Assembly (NCBI GenBank): GCA_949752795.1
Contig: OX457061.1
Coordinates: 39,526,338-39,590,337, forward strand
DNA from: Hyperoodon ampullatus
Lineage: Eukaryota; Chordata; Mammalia; Artiodactyla; Ziphiidae
DNA: 64,000 nt
Direction: 5' to 3'
The position numbers and the translations under genes are program-made. Below the pieces are notes generated by a model. The model was not told where the DNA came from and ran no database searches. It saw nothing but the letters and a program-made list of their open reading frames with translations. How positions within the stretch are numbered: the first letter of the stretch is position 1; every line of letters begins with the position of its first letter. Of this stretch, positions 26,593 to 39,500 are shown piece after piece.

Positions 26593-29500
26593 AAGTCCTT
26601 TGAAATTCTTTTTGAAAGACAGTGGAAGCACATCTATAAAATACTTATTACATTAGATGTTGAAAGTTACAGATTTGTTACCCCCCCCAAAGGGATTAAT
26701 CTTAGGTGTTTATATCAAATCTTTCTCTAATGTGAGTATATTTCTTAAAAAGTTTATTGAGAGATTCATAAATAGGTGTCAGAACTGATTTAACTTTTAT
26801 AAAACCTATAAATGTTGAGCTGCTCTGCTTGAGACCAGGTAGAGACAGAGGAGGGAAACTCCTCGCCCACTAAGCACTGTGGGTTCTCAAGGGCTCCTTG
26901 ATCACAGTTCGAAAACCACTGCTACCTATCATTCTCAGCTATTTGATTAATAACTTGATTATCCAATTAAGTCTAATTGCTCTAACCACAAGACATGAGT
27001 CAAAACAGTACAGAAAATTTCTGAGGAAACATCCATTTTTTGGATTTAAAAAAAATAAAGCCAGGGCTTCCCTGGTGGCGCAGTGGTTGAGAGTCTGCCT
27101 GCATTGGCAGGAGACACAGGTTCGTGCCCCGGTCCGGGAGGATCCCGCATGCCACGGAGCGGCTAGGCCCATGAGACATGACCGCTGAGCCTGCGCTTCC
27201 GGAGCCTGTGCTCCGCAAACGGGAAAGGCCACAACAGTGAGAGGCCCGCGTACCGCAAAAATAAAATAAAATAAAATAAAGCCATACATATAAAGAGAAT
27301 TCAGTGATAAGGGAACTGAGAGAAAAGTTTAGATAAAACTCAAGATATTGTTATTTCAGTCAAAATTAACAGCATTTTTGTTGCTTCTTCTTAAAGCTAA
27401 ATGAAACAAAGCAATACAAGCATAACCATTGAAAATCTAGTAATAAAGATTACCTTAAATCTTAAAAGCAATTAGATAAAAATCAAGTTATCAAATTTTA
27501 TTTTCTTACATTGTGGAGACAAGGCAAATGTTAACATCTTGTGTACTGTTGAACTCTTTCACAATCTTGATTCTTTCCTCTGATTTTGTATTTCCATCAA
27601 GTCGTCGGTAATCAAGCCCAGATGCCATACAGTATTGCTGCAGCACATCGAGCAACTAGAGGAAAAATACAGAGACGTGAAAAGACAAATTCATGGTTTA
27701 ATAAGTTTCATACCATTATAGAGATGAGCTTTACTAAGTATTAATATTGCTGATCACAATTTCTTATAATTACAAGGACAACAAATATTTTTCTAATTTC
27801 TGACTCACATGTATCTTCCCATTATACTGAAACTGACTTTCGTGTTCAGCAATCTTTGTTTTAAAAAAAGAAAAATCAATCTTTCAGGGGAAAAAAATCA
27901 ATTTTTAGTTTTTTAAACTAAAATGGAATAAAAAGAAATGGCTAACTCATTTATGTAAATATATTACATTATTTTTGCTATTTTCCACATTCTAAAATTT
28001 CTTAAATGTCTTAAAGAACACTTTAATTATTAACAAAAACATCAACAGAGAATTAGAAATCTATCTTTGAGTTTGCTATTTCACAGTAAGCAACTCTGAT
28101 ATAATTGAAATTTTAGTATCTGTTTTAAAAGTTCTTACCTCATTACCATTTCCTACAGAAGATACATAGGATAGTAAATGTGGCTGGATGCTGTTTTATC
28201 TCTTAGGCTTTATGCCTCAGGAATTAAGGTTGAGCCAATCAAGAATATGCTTCAGACAAAACTCACCTTGGTGGAAAAGGAGAAAAGAAGAACTTTATCT
28301 TTGTTTTGCCTACAATGGTTTAAAAGCTGCTGAAGGACCTGGAAGGGAACCAGAGAACGTCAGTGAACCAGTTTCAACAAAAAGTATACTATATACATAT
28401 AAACATCACTTGAGAATTTCTTAAAAATTACTTTGATACAATATAACCTCAGTTATCTTTTATAATTCCTTTCATTTTTTCCAAGTTAGAAATAAAATAT
28501 TAGATATTACATGAAATTCATCATCATATTGTTAATAATGAGGTAAAGTTCTCAAAGACTTTTATTTCATCTCATCTGGTTTTAATAAAAAAGAAGCATT
28601 TTAGATTATGGGATGCATTTAAATGGATTAATTTAATTTCCAAAATACACTTTATTTATACCTACAATATGTTCAGAAACTAAATTACAGAGCAGCATTC
28701 CTTTTAGGAAGTATTTAAGTTTTCTCTAGATAGATATAATAAAATGTGTTTAATTTCACCTAGGTTCTAAAAGTTCTGATATTTATTTTCTCAGAATAAT
28801 CAGTCAGATATACACCTCTTCTCATTTTCTTCCCTGTTTCTCTATTTACAGTAAGCCCTGAATTCCAGATTTGATTTTGACCTCAAAATGCCAATAATTT
28901 GCCCCCATATGTAGCACTTTTAGGGAGGAAACAAATAATCCAAAGCCTGTGTATGAGAGTAGTACTGTTATTTTTAAAAAGGCATTTCTACTCTGGCAAT
29001 GACAGCTCCAGAACACTGCGGAAAAGCAAACCACAAAGGAAAGAAAAGGAATTTTCTGTACTAAGTATAAGGTTTTTCTGAACTATACAATAAACAATTA
29101 ATTTTATTTATTGAATGATAAATATTTAAACTTTTAAATAAAAAAATTTATACTCAATATAAAATTCTTAATAGTTGAGCAAGAAAAGACATTGTGCTAA
29201 CTCTGACCTCCACGCAACAATCTCTCAAAAAAAAAAAGCTGTGGAGTTTAAAAAAAAAAAAAAAAAGCTACTCGGACAACCAAGCAAATGGTAAATAAAA
29301 ATGTCACACATCAGGTAAACATTATTTTGATACTTGGAGAACATATAAAGTAAATTTTATTTGTATTAGCTTTATTTTTTAATAAAATAACTGAATAAAG
29401 CATGTGCATTTGAATTTCACATAATTCATTAACTTTTTAAAGTTAATATATTTTATATTTTAGAGCAATTTTAGATTTACAGAAGAACTGAGTATACAGA

Positions 29501-32500
29501 GAACTCCCACAGACTCCTTCCCTCCCTCCCCCCACTTCGTCCTCTTCCCTGAACAGTTTCCCTTATTATTAACATATTGCATTAGGGTGATATATTTGGC
29601 TGATGAACAAATACTGATAAATTATTATTAATTAAAGTTCATAGTTTACATTAGGGTTCACTTGTGTTGTACAGTTCTATGGGTCCTGACAAATATATAA
29701 TGACATGCATCCATGATTCCATTAGTATACAGAATAGTTTCACTGTCCTAAAAATTCCCTATTCTCCATCTATTCTTCCCTCCCTGCAAACCCCTTGCAA
29801 CCACTGATTTTTTTGTTTCTCTATAGTTTTGCCTTTTCCAGAATATCATATAGTTGGAATCATACAGTATGTATGACTGGCTCTTTCACTTAGCAATATG
29901 CATTCAACGTGACTCTGTGGCTTTTTGTCGCTTGATATCCTGTTTCTTTCTATTGTTGAATAAGTTTCCATTGTCTGGAGGTACCACAGTTTGTTTATCC
30001 ATTCACCTATTGAAGGACATCTTGGTTGCTTCCAAGTTTGGGCAATTACAAATGAAGTTGCCATAACCATCTGTGTACAGGCTCTTATGCAGACATAAGT
30101 TTTAAACTAATTTGGGTAAATATCAAGGAGCATGATCGTGTGGTAAGAATATGTTTAGCTTTGTAAGAAACTGCCAAACTGTCTTCCAAAGTGGCTGTAC
30201 CACTGTGCATTCTCACCAGCAATAAGAGTTCCTATTGCGTGTTGTCAGTGTTTTGAGTTTAGCCATAGGTGTCTAGTGATATCTCGTTTTAATTCGCAAT
30301 TCCCTAATGACATGATGTTGAGAATTTTTTCATATGCTTATTTGCCATCTGTATATCTTCTCTGGTGAAACATCTGTTCAGATCTTTTCTGTATTTTAAA
30401 TTGGATTGTTTATTTTCTTATTGTTGAGTTTCAACAGTTCCTTGTATATTTTAGATACCAGTCCCTTATTGTTTTGCAAATAAATTCCTACCAGTCTGTG
30501 GCTTGTCTTATCATTCTCTTACAGACATTAACATTTTAAGACAAGGATATGATGCACAGAAATCCACTCTGATTGTTTGAGGGTATCATACCTATTATAA
30601 TTTCAGGTATTCTTGAACATTTTATAGTAAAATGAAAAAAAATAATAAGGAAAGTGAATGTTTTTGGACCGAAGGTCTTTATTAGGCTAGTTAAAAAACA
30701 AAAAAAAAACCTTACTAGTTAAATGAATAACTATAAGCTAAGATCCCCTACTAAAAATTTCAGAAATAACAGTGTGGTCACTATAGTTGGAGTCTTAATA
30801 ATACAGACCCAATGTTTTGTCACTCAGTTGTCCTCCACAGAACAAGACAATCCACCTGTAAAGGAATCCTAAATTTGAGGATGTTCACAGTTAATGAATC
30901 TTAGATCTAATTTTTCTCAAATTAGTCAGGTCTAGAGATGAACATGACCCTTGTATGATTCCAACAGCACTGAATTGGGTTTCCTAGTCTTTTTTCCACC
31001 CTCCACAATAAGACTCTGTGGCATTTCCCAAGGGAATTAAAGGGAAAATGAGGATTCTCATCAGGGGAATGAGTGCAACTTTGTGCCTATCCCCTTGAAT
31101 AGTAGTTGAGGTCAAAAAAGACCATGGCACTTAAGAGAAAGAGCTGGAGTTCATGAGTATAGCTTTGAGGCTATGATGGGTACAGTAGGTATTATGTCCA
31201 CAAATAAACTGCAGTTGCCGGCTAACCTATAATAAAAGAAGCAGATCTAGGATCTTTTATCACTTGAATTCAAGAAGTACATGCAATTTGGAGTTCTTAA
31301 CCCCACAGGCAATAATTCCATTATAAGCCTGTAAGTTTTGTATTACTAGATCATGAGATGATGTTGCTAATCAAATGATGAAACACAGTCTTGAAAACAT
31401 ATCCCTAGCTTACTACCATCAGTCTCTGCTTTATTGGTGTTCTCCCACAAAACAAGTAAAGTACAGGCTTCCTTCTCATATAAAGACACACACCCAGCCT
31501 CTGGCAATAAATCCCTTCTAAAAATCGTAATAAAAATAAATGTAATAATTATCTTAATCAAACACTATTATTCCTAAATAAGTAACTCTAACAGTATGTT
31601 TTTAAATCATATAGTTAATGGATATATAAGAATATAAAGTGCAGAGTAATAAAATTCCATTTAATTTCAAGAGTGGTCAACTTTTAGTGAAGAATCACAA
31701 TGAATAAAATTTAAATAAATAGCCATGAATAATGAAGTTTTCAGAGAAGGCCATGATTTCTGGAAATATTCTATTGGCTTAAATTATAGGATTATAAGTG
31801 CTCAGTTCTAAACTAACTGGGCTTTTTACATTTCTCAATTTTAAAATAATTAAATAAAAGTCAATATGGATGACAAAAATGTTATTGTTAGGAAATATTG
31901 TTAGATTTGAATTATTTGTTGTGATAATAAATCATAGGATGTTCTCTCTAACACAAACTTATTTATTTTAAAAATACACAATTTTTACAAAGTGAGCATA
32001 GAGGGAACATACCTCAACATAATTAAGGTTATATATGATAAGCCCACAGCTAATATCATACTTAATGATGAAAAACTGAACGCTTTTCCTCAAAGATTAG
32101 GAACAAGACAAGGATGTTCACTCTTGCCACTTTTATTGTACTGGAAGTCCTAGCCAGAGCAATTATGCAAGAAAAAAAAAGGCATCCAAATCAGAAAGGA
32201 AAAGTAGAACTGTCACTATTTGCAGATGATATGAGATTATATACAGAAAACCTTAAAGACTCCACCAAAAAAAGTTAGAATACATAAATCCAGTAAAGTT
32301 GCAAGATACAAAATCAATATACAAAACTCAGCTGCATTTTTGTAGATTAATAAAGAACTATCAGAAAGTGGAATTAGAAAACAATTCCATTTACATTCAC
32401 ATCAAAAAGACTAAAATAACTAGTAATGAATTTAACCAAGGAGGTGAAAGATCTGTACACTGAAAACTGTAAGACACTGATGAAAGAAACTGAAGAAGAC

Positions 32501-33072
32501 ACAAATTAATGGAAAGATATTCCATGCTCATGGATTGGAAGAATTAATATTGTTAAAATGTTCATACTACCCAAAGCAATCTAGAGATTCAGTGCAATCC
32601 TTATCAAAATTCCAAGACGATTTTCACAGAAGTAGAAAAAAACAATCCTAAAATTCGTATGAAACCACAAAAATCTCCAAGAAGCCAAAGCAATCCTGAG
32701 AAAGATGAACAAAGGTGAAAGCACCACACTTTCTGATTTCAAACTATATCACAAAGCCAAAATAATCAAAACAGTATGATATTGGCATAAAACAGACACA
32801 TAGATCAATGGAACAAAATAGAGAGCCCAGAAATAAACCCTGCATATATGGTCATTTAATTTACAACAAAGGAGCCAAGAATATACAATGGGGAAAGGCT
32901 CTCTTCAATAAATAGTGCTAGGAAAACTGGACAGCCACGTGCAAAAGAAAGAAACTAATCTTGAAAAGATATCTGCATCCCCCAGATTCACTGTAGTATT
33001 ATTTACAAGAGACATCTATGGAAACAATATAAATGTCCATTGACGGATGAATGGATAAAGAAAAGGTGATAC

Positions 33073-33132
<60 letters not shown>

Positions 33133-33549
33133 CACAAGGAATATTATTCAGCCATGAAAAAGAAGGAAATGCTGCCATTGTCGCAACATGGTTAGACCTT
33201 GAGGGCACTGTGCTAAGTGAAATAAGTTAGAGAGAGAAAGACAATTACAGTATGATCTTACTTAGCGGAATCTAAAAAAAAAAAAACCTCATAGGTACAG
33301 AGAACAGATTAGTGGTAGTCAGAAGCAGGGGGTGGGGAGTGGGTAAAATGGGTGAAGGTGGTCAAAAGGTACAAATTTCCAGTTATAAGACAAATAAGTT
33401 CTTGGGGATGTAATGTACAGTATGGTAACTATAGTTAACAATACCACATTGATATCTGAAAGTGGCTAATATTAAAAGTTCTCAGCCCAAGACAAAACAC
33501 TGTAAATATGTATTGTGATGACTGTTAACTAAACTTAATGGGGCAGTCA

Positions 33550-33594
<45 letters not shown>

Positions 33595-36500
33595 CGAATC
33601 ATTATATTATACACTTAAAACTAATACAATGTCAGAGTCAATTACATCTCAGTAAAAAAAATACACAAAATTTTAAGGTAATCTCCCTAGCTTTTATTTT
33701 ATTTCATTGAATTTAGACATCCAAGCAAACTAAACTATTGTGTGTTCATGTACATTATGTTTTAAGAATATTTGCAGGATTTTAAGGGGAAAAAAACCTG
33801 ACTATTTTAAATTACTTCCTTTTTATTTTTTGCCAAAAGAAATAATTTATTTTTTCTTAATTAAAATAATAATTGGGAATTGTTCTGTAAAAATCTGAAT
33901 CCATAAATAAAGTTTCTTGATAGTTATTAAAGGGTTAAACAAACAAATTCTATTGCAAGGTGGCTTGAAGCTGTATTTCACACAGCTGTCACAGGAAATT
34001 TCCAAAGGCCTGGACATGTTTGGAGAACCTAGCCTTACTTTTTGCACCCCTCCCTCAGTAATACACCATCAAGAGCAGCACCAACAGGTCAGTTTTCTGC
34101 TATACAGCAAATGTCCACTTTCCATAAATGAGATTTAGCAACCTTACAATCTAGGTCAGCAAGTAAAAACAAGAGCCAGAAAATTCGGTCTAGACATAGA
34201 GGCCCTGTCCACCTTGAACTCTTCAGGTAGTTCCTTTCTCAAATTTGGAACTACTGGCTATCCTCATCCTCTTATTTGGCATTAACATTTTTATTTCTGG
34301 TAGATTACTTCCTTAAACATTTGAAGACAAGATATTATATATGTGGTGACAGCATACATTCTTAACAGGGCATGCATCCAATACATCAATAAGGAAAGTG
34401 TGAAGTACACTTGAGGTAACTACTACTAACTGAGAAATCTACCATACGCAGGGTTCGTAGTGAGCTGATACAATTATACCAGTTGTCTTTGGTCACTATC
34501 TCTTCTGAATGATTGGGCATCTGTTCTGATTAATTGGTGTCCCTATCATACCATTTGATAAATATATTGTATATCGTCCTTGCATGTATGCAAACTGAAA
34601 GAATACTTACCTTCATTTTTCCACTGTATTTTGGGTCAGAAAGTGTTTCAAAGGCTGCATCTTTGCTTTTCTGAACAAAATCTGGGAATCTGGAAAATAC
34701 CTGATCACATATCTTCTTGATAAGTGTTTCCTTAAGGGGAAAGGAGAAAAGAAATCTCAACACAATTTAAACCTGTATAAATTGAAATCATTTATGAAAA
34801 AAATCTAACTAGAAGGAATATATATTCCTTCCTAGGTTGAAGATATTACCTTCTCTAATTCAGAAAACCTTAAAGTGATATGTTAATCATATATGGCTTT
34901 GATGAGTTCTGAGATAGTGATATGGCTATTAATTTTGCTGTTACTTTTTTTAAGATTTCCAAAATAAGGAACTGAATACTTCCCAAAGAGCAGTCTTTTA
35001 AAATTACATTTGAACAGCCTCAAGCCTATCACACAAAAAGAAAATGTAAAACCATTATATAAAAAAGTTTTTAAAAAGATCTTTTTTTTTACATTGTGCT
35101 TTAGAATAAGACACAATTGAAATGACTAAAGTAAATGACTGCATGTATGCCTAAATTTTGAAATTACTGATTTTTGCTAGTTTGGGAAGCACTCCTAATA
35201 TTTAATATACAGATTATTATAAATCCTCATTTTAATCCAGTAGATAAGATAAATGTAATTAGACACATTATTACTGGAATTAGGACTGACTCATCAAATA
35301 TCTTTAATTAGTAATTATATCAAAAGATGTTAGGAAAATAAATATATGAACATTATCAGAGGCATAAAAAATTATTTTAATTTAAGGTTAACTTTTCTCA
35401 CTTTGATTAAAAATTTAAGTGCATATACTTCTTTGACACCTAAAATAAAAAAACAAGCAAGTCAGTTACCTCTTAAATTTCATACAAAAATAACTTAAGG
35501 GTATTTGGCTAAGAAATTTTATACTAAATATAGAATACTTACACCAAATAGCATCACAAAGAAATTTAAAAAGCCAATCCAAACCTGTTGTATGGAGGTG
35601 CTAGCAGCCTGCAGTAATGCAACATGGTTAGCTACCTTCTGAAGGACTGCAAGGTAACTGAAATACAAGGTTTTCACTGTTTCGCCATGTGAATTGGTCT
35701 GTAACCAGAAAAGTACAGAAAATAAAAATAAGCAAGGGACTAACATGGTTATGTAACTACTTACATCACAAAATATGCCACTTACAATAATACTTATTAT
35801 CCGGTTACTATTGGCACAATACACCCTGAGAAAATAATGGTCAACTGATATACAAAATATCCATGAATCACTAATGTGGAATCGTAGTTTTGGTAAACCA
35901 TACACAATGATGTTTTTAATAAAAGAGAGGAGAAAGTCCTCATTCCAGGAAGTATACACAGTGATAGAAATGCTGCCATAAGAGGTTCCTGGTCATAAAA
36001 CTCTACAGTGCGGTGATGGTGTCACATAGAAGCCTTTACTCTCTCCGCTCACCCATTCCAGTTTTCTAGGAAACTGTGCTATTACAAAAATGTGAAGTGG
36101 TTAAAGTCAGCAAAATAAATGAGATATGGAATAAATATCAATCTAGATAAATATTTACTTATGGTCCCTCTTATGTATGTGGATATGAGTTGACAATAAA
36201 GTAGCAAGGTGAAAAAAGGGCAGGAAATACATAGATTTTTTTAAAAAGCATAAATGAATATTTGTTTCTAAATAAAAATAAAATACTTTACTGTACTGAT
36301 ACACAGTTTCTTTTAAATTAACATTCAATCTCAGATCAGAATAATATTTTAAGCCTGCTATCAAAGAGGAAGTATTATCCATTGATAATGAGAAATTTAC
36401 TGGAAATGAAATGAAATTTCAAGATTAAAGCAGGATACTTCCCAATAACAGTTGAAAGGGAAGAAATAAAATTGGAGCTACTTTTAAAAACTAGTTTTTT

Positions 36501-39500
36501 GAAGATACTTGAATATTGTATTTTGCTGTGATTATTATTTGATATTGTAAAATCTTTTGGAAAATTAGTCCCTTTTCTTAACTTACAGCTTCTAAAGATA
36601 AAGAACCATGTGAGGAAAAGTTATTTTATCTGCTACTTACTCTGATACTATTAGAATAGAGTACTGTGTAATCAAAAGCAAGATAGTAAAGATATCACAC
36701 GGAAATGCTTACCTTATAACAACAATTTCTCCTTTTTCGGCCACTGCTGCAGGTACAAGGCTCAGAAGATTGAAGTATCAAAGACACATCTTCTGTTTCT
36801 AATACTGTTTGATAGACGGCTTTCTGAAAATCTGTCAGAGAACAATATACCATCTGCCAAGATAAAATACAAGGTAACTATTAGTATCTTTTTTATAGCA
36901 ATAATAATCACAATGCACATCAGGTTTCATAGACTGTAATAGTGAAAACTGCTCATAAATTTATATTTTTTCTGGATACATCATTATACATAGGAGAATA
37001 TAAGAAAATTTCTCCTAATTCTCCCATATTCTATGCTACAACCCTACCCTAAAGTATACAAATTAGAACTTACTTTCCAAATAAATCTCATAGTTTGTTC
37101 TTTAATTTAAAAAAATCAAAATATGAAAAATGTATGTAATTTCTTTATAAATTTCTCAACATATTATTGTGGGTCTTTTCAGGGTTCCATATTATTAGCT
37201 CATCATACAAATAAGTGATTAAAGTTTAGGTCAAATAAAAAAACTAGAAAAGGAAAAAGGGAAGATTTTTAGAACAATGGTATGGATAACAGTTACTGAA
37301 TTACTTGAAAATTTAGAAAAAAATTAAAAACTTCCTATTACTGAAAACAGGATAAAATATTTGCATTTGATATCTTGCTATAAATTCCCAAGATTAGTAA
37401 AGAGTAAATACAGTAAATTAAGTAAATACACATAAAAGCAAAACTTGTAGACGTTGCTACTTTGTGCCCAAATTCAAGAAAAGAAAAAAATATAAGAAAA
37501 CAATGCCACAAAGTTATAGTGGATACAGTTTGCCTTATATTTCTGGTAGTACTGGAAATTGGTAAAATTCTTCTACATATAGCTGTATGTAACCAGGGTC
37601 ATAAAACTAAATATATCCATATCAGGACTTTGAGGAATGTGAATAGGGGAAAAGCCACCTATTTTAAAATATTTATATGTGTGTATCACTACAATAGAAT
37701 ATTACTGCAAAAAAAAGACACATTGTGCATATAAGAATATTGAAGATGGGGTCAATGATTAAGGTACAGAGGGAAATTCTGAGTTATTATTTTCCTCCAG
37801 GTTTATTAAGATATATTTGACATATAACATTGTATACGTTTACGGTATACAACATTATGATTGATATGTGTATTTATTGCAAAATGATTAACACAGCAAT
37901 AAGGTTAGTTAACACATTCATCACTTCACATAATTACTTTTTGTATGTGTGGTGAGAACATTTAAGATCTATTCTCTTATCAACTTTCAAGTATACACAG
38001 TATTGCTAACTACAGTCACTATGCTGTACATTAGATCCCCAGAACTATTCATCTTATAACTGGAACTTTGTACCTTTTGACCACCATTTCCTCATTTCCC
38101 CTAAACCTGAGCCTCTGGCAAACACCATTCTACTCTCTGTTTCTGTAAGTGTAGTTTTTTTTTTTTTTTAACTCCACATATAAGTGAGATCATACAGTAT
38201 TTGTCTTTCTCTGTCTGATTTATTTCAGTTAGCATAATGCCCTCCATGTTGTCACAAATGACAGATTTCCTTCTTTTTCATGGCTGAATAATATTCCATT
38301 CTATGTACATACACATTTTCTTTATTCATTCATCTGTCAACAGACAGTAAGGTTGTTTCCACATCTTAGCTATTGTGAATAATGCCGCAATAAACATAGG
38401 AGTTCAGGTATCTCTTCAAGAGTAATTTCATTTCCTTCAGGTACACAATTATCCCTGAATATCTGCGGGGGATTGGTTCCAGGACCCACCTCCCCTAAGT
38501 TTAACAAAATCTGTGTATGCTCAAAACCCTTATATAAAATAGTGTAGTATAGTTGGTCCTCTGTATCCGCAGATGTGGAACCTGCAGGTGCAGAGGGCCG
38601 ACTGTATACCTAGAAGTGGGATTGCTGGTAATTCTATTTTTAATTTTTTGATGAATCTCCATACCATTTTCCGTAGTGGCTATACCAATTTACATTCCCA
38701 CAAACAGTGCACTGGGGTACCCTTTTCTTCACATCATCACAACACTTGCTACCTCTTGCCTTTTTGATAACAGTCATTCTGACAGGTGTGCACTGATATC
38801 TAATTGTGGTTTTGATTTGCATTTCCCTGATGATTAGTGATATAGAGCATATTTTCATTGGTCTGTTGGCCATCTGTGTGTCTTCTTTGGAAAAAAGTCT
38901 GTTTATTAGGTCCTCTGCCCATTTTTTAATTGGATCATTTGCTTTTTTGCTATTGAGTTGTATGAGATTTCATATATTTTAAATGAGTCCCTTATCAAAT
39001 ATATGGTTTGCAAATATTTTGTCCCATTCAATAGGCTGCTTCTTCATTCTGTTGATTGTTTCTTCTTCTGTACAGAAGCTTTTTAGTTTGATGTAATCTC
39101 ACTTGTTAATTTTTGTTTTTGTTGCTGTGCTTTTGACGTCATATCCAAAAAATTATTACCAAGGACTTCCCTGGTGGCACAGTGGTTAAGAATCCACCTG
39201 CCAATGCAGGGGACACAGGTTCAAGCCCTGGTCCGGGAAGATCCCACATGCCACAGAACAACTAAGCGCATGCGCCACAACTACCGAGCCTGCGCACTAG
39301 AACCTGCGAGCCATGAAAGCCCCTGCACAGCAACGAAAACCCAACACAGCCAAAAATTAATTAATTAATTAATTTAAAAAAATCATTGCCAAGACCAATG
39401 TCAAGGAGGTTTTTCCCCTATGTTTTCTTCTACGAATTTTATAGCTTCAGGTCTTACATTTAAATCTTTAATCCATTTTGAGTTAATTATTATGAGTGGT

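Larger units (their letters stand above)
31980..33660 (+). mobile_element. L1 fragment, plus strand (mid ORF2 to 3' UTR)
   Basis: 'acctcaacataattaaggtt', 'actatttgcagatgatatga' (FADD box region), 'atcaatggaacaaaatagag', then an internal deletion near 32960 ('aaagaaactaatcttgaaaa') joining late ORF2, and a 3' UTR ending 'ttacatctcagtaaaaaaaa'. Frames are broken throughout. Confidence 0.8.

Noticed and set aside
33078..33126. Regular short repeats as a CRISPR-like array
   Set aside because: A plain dinucleotide repeat in vertebrate DNA with no spacer structure.
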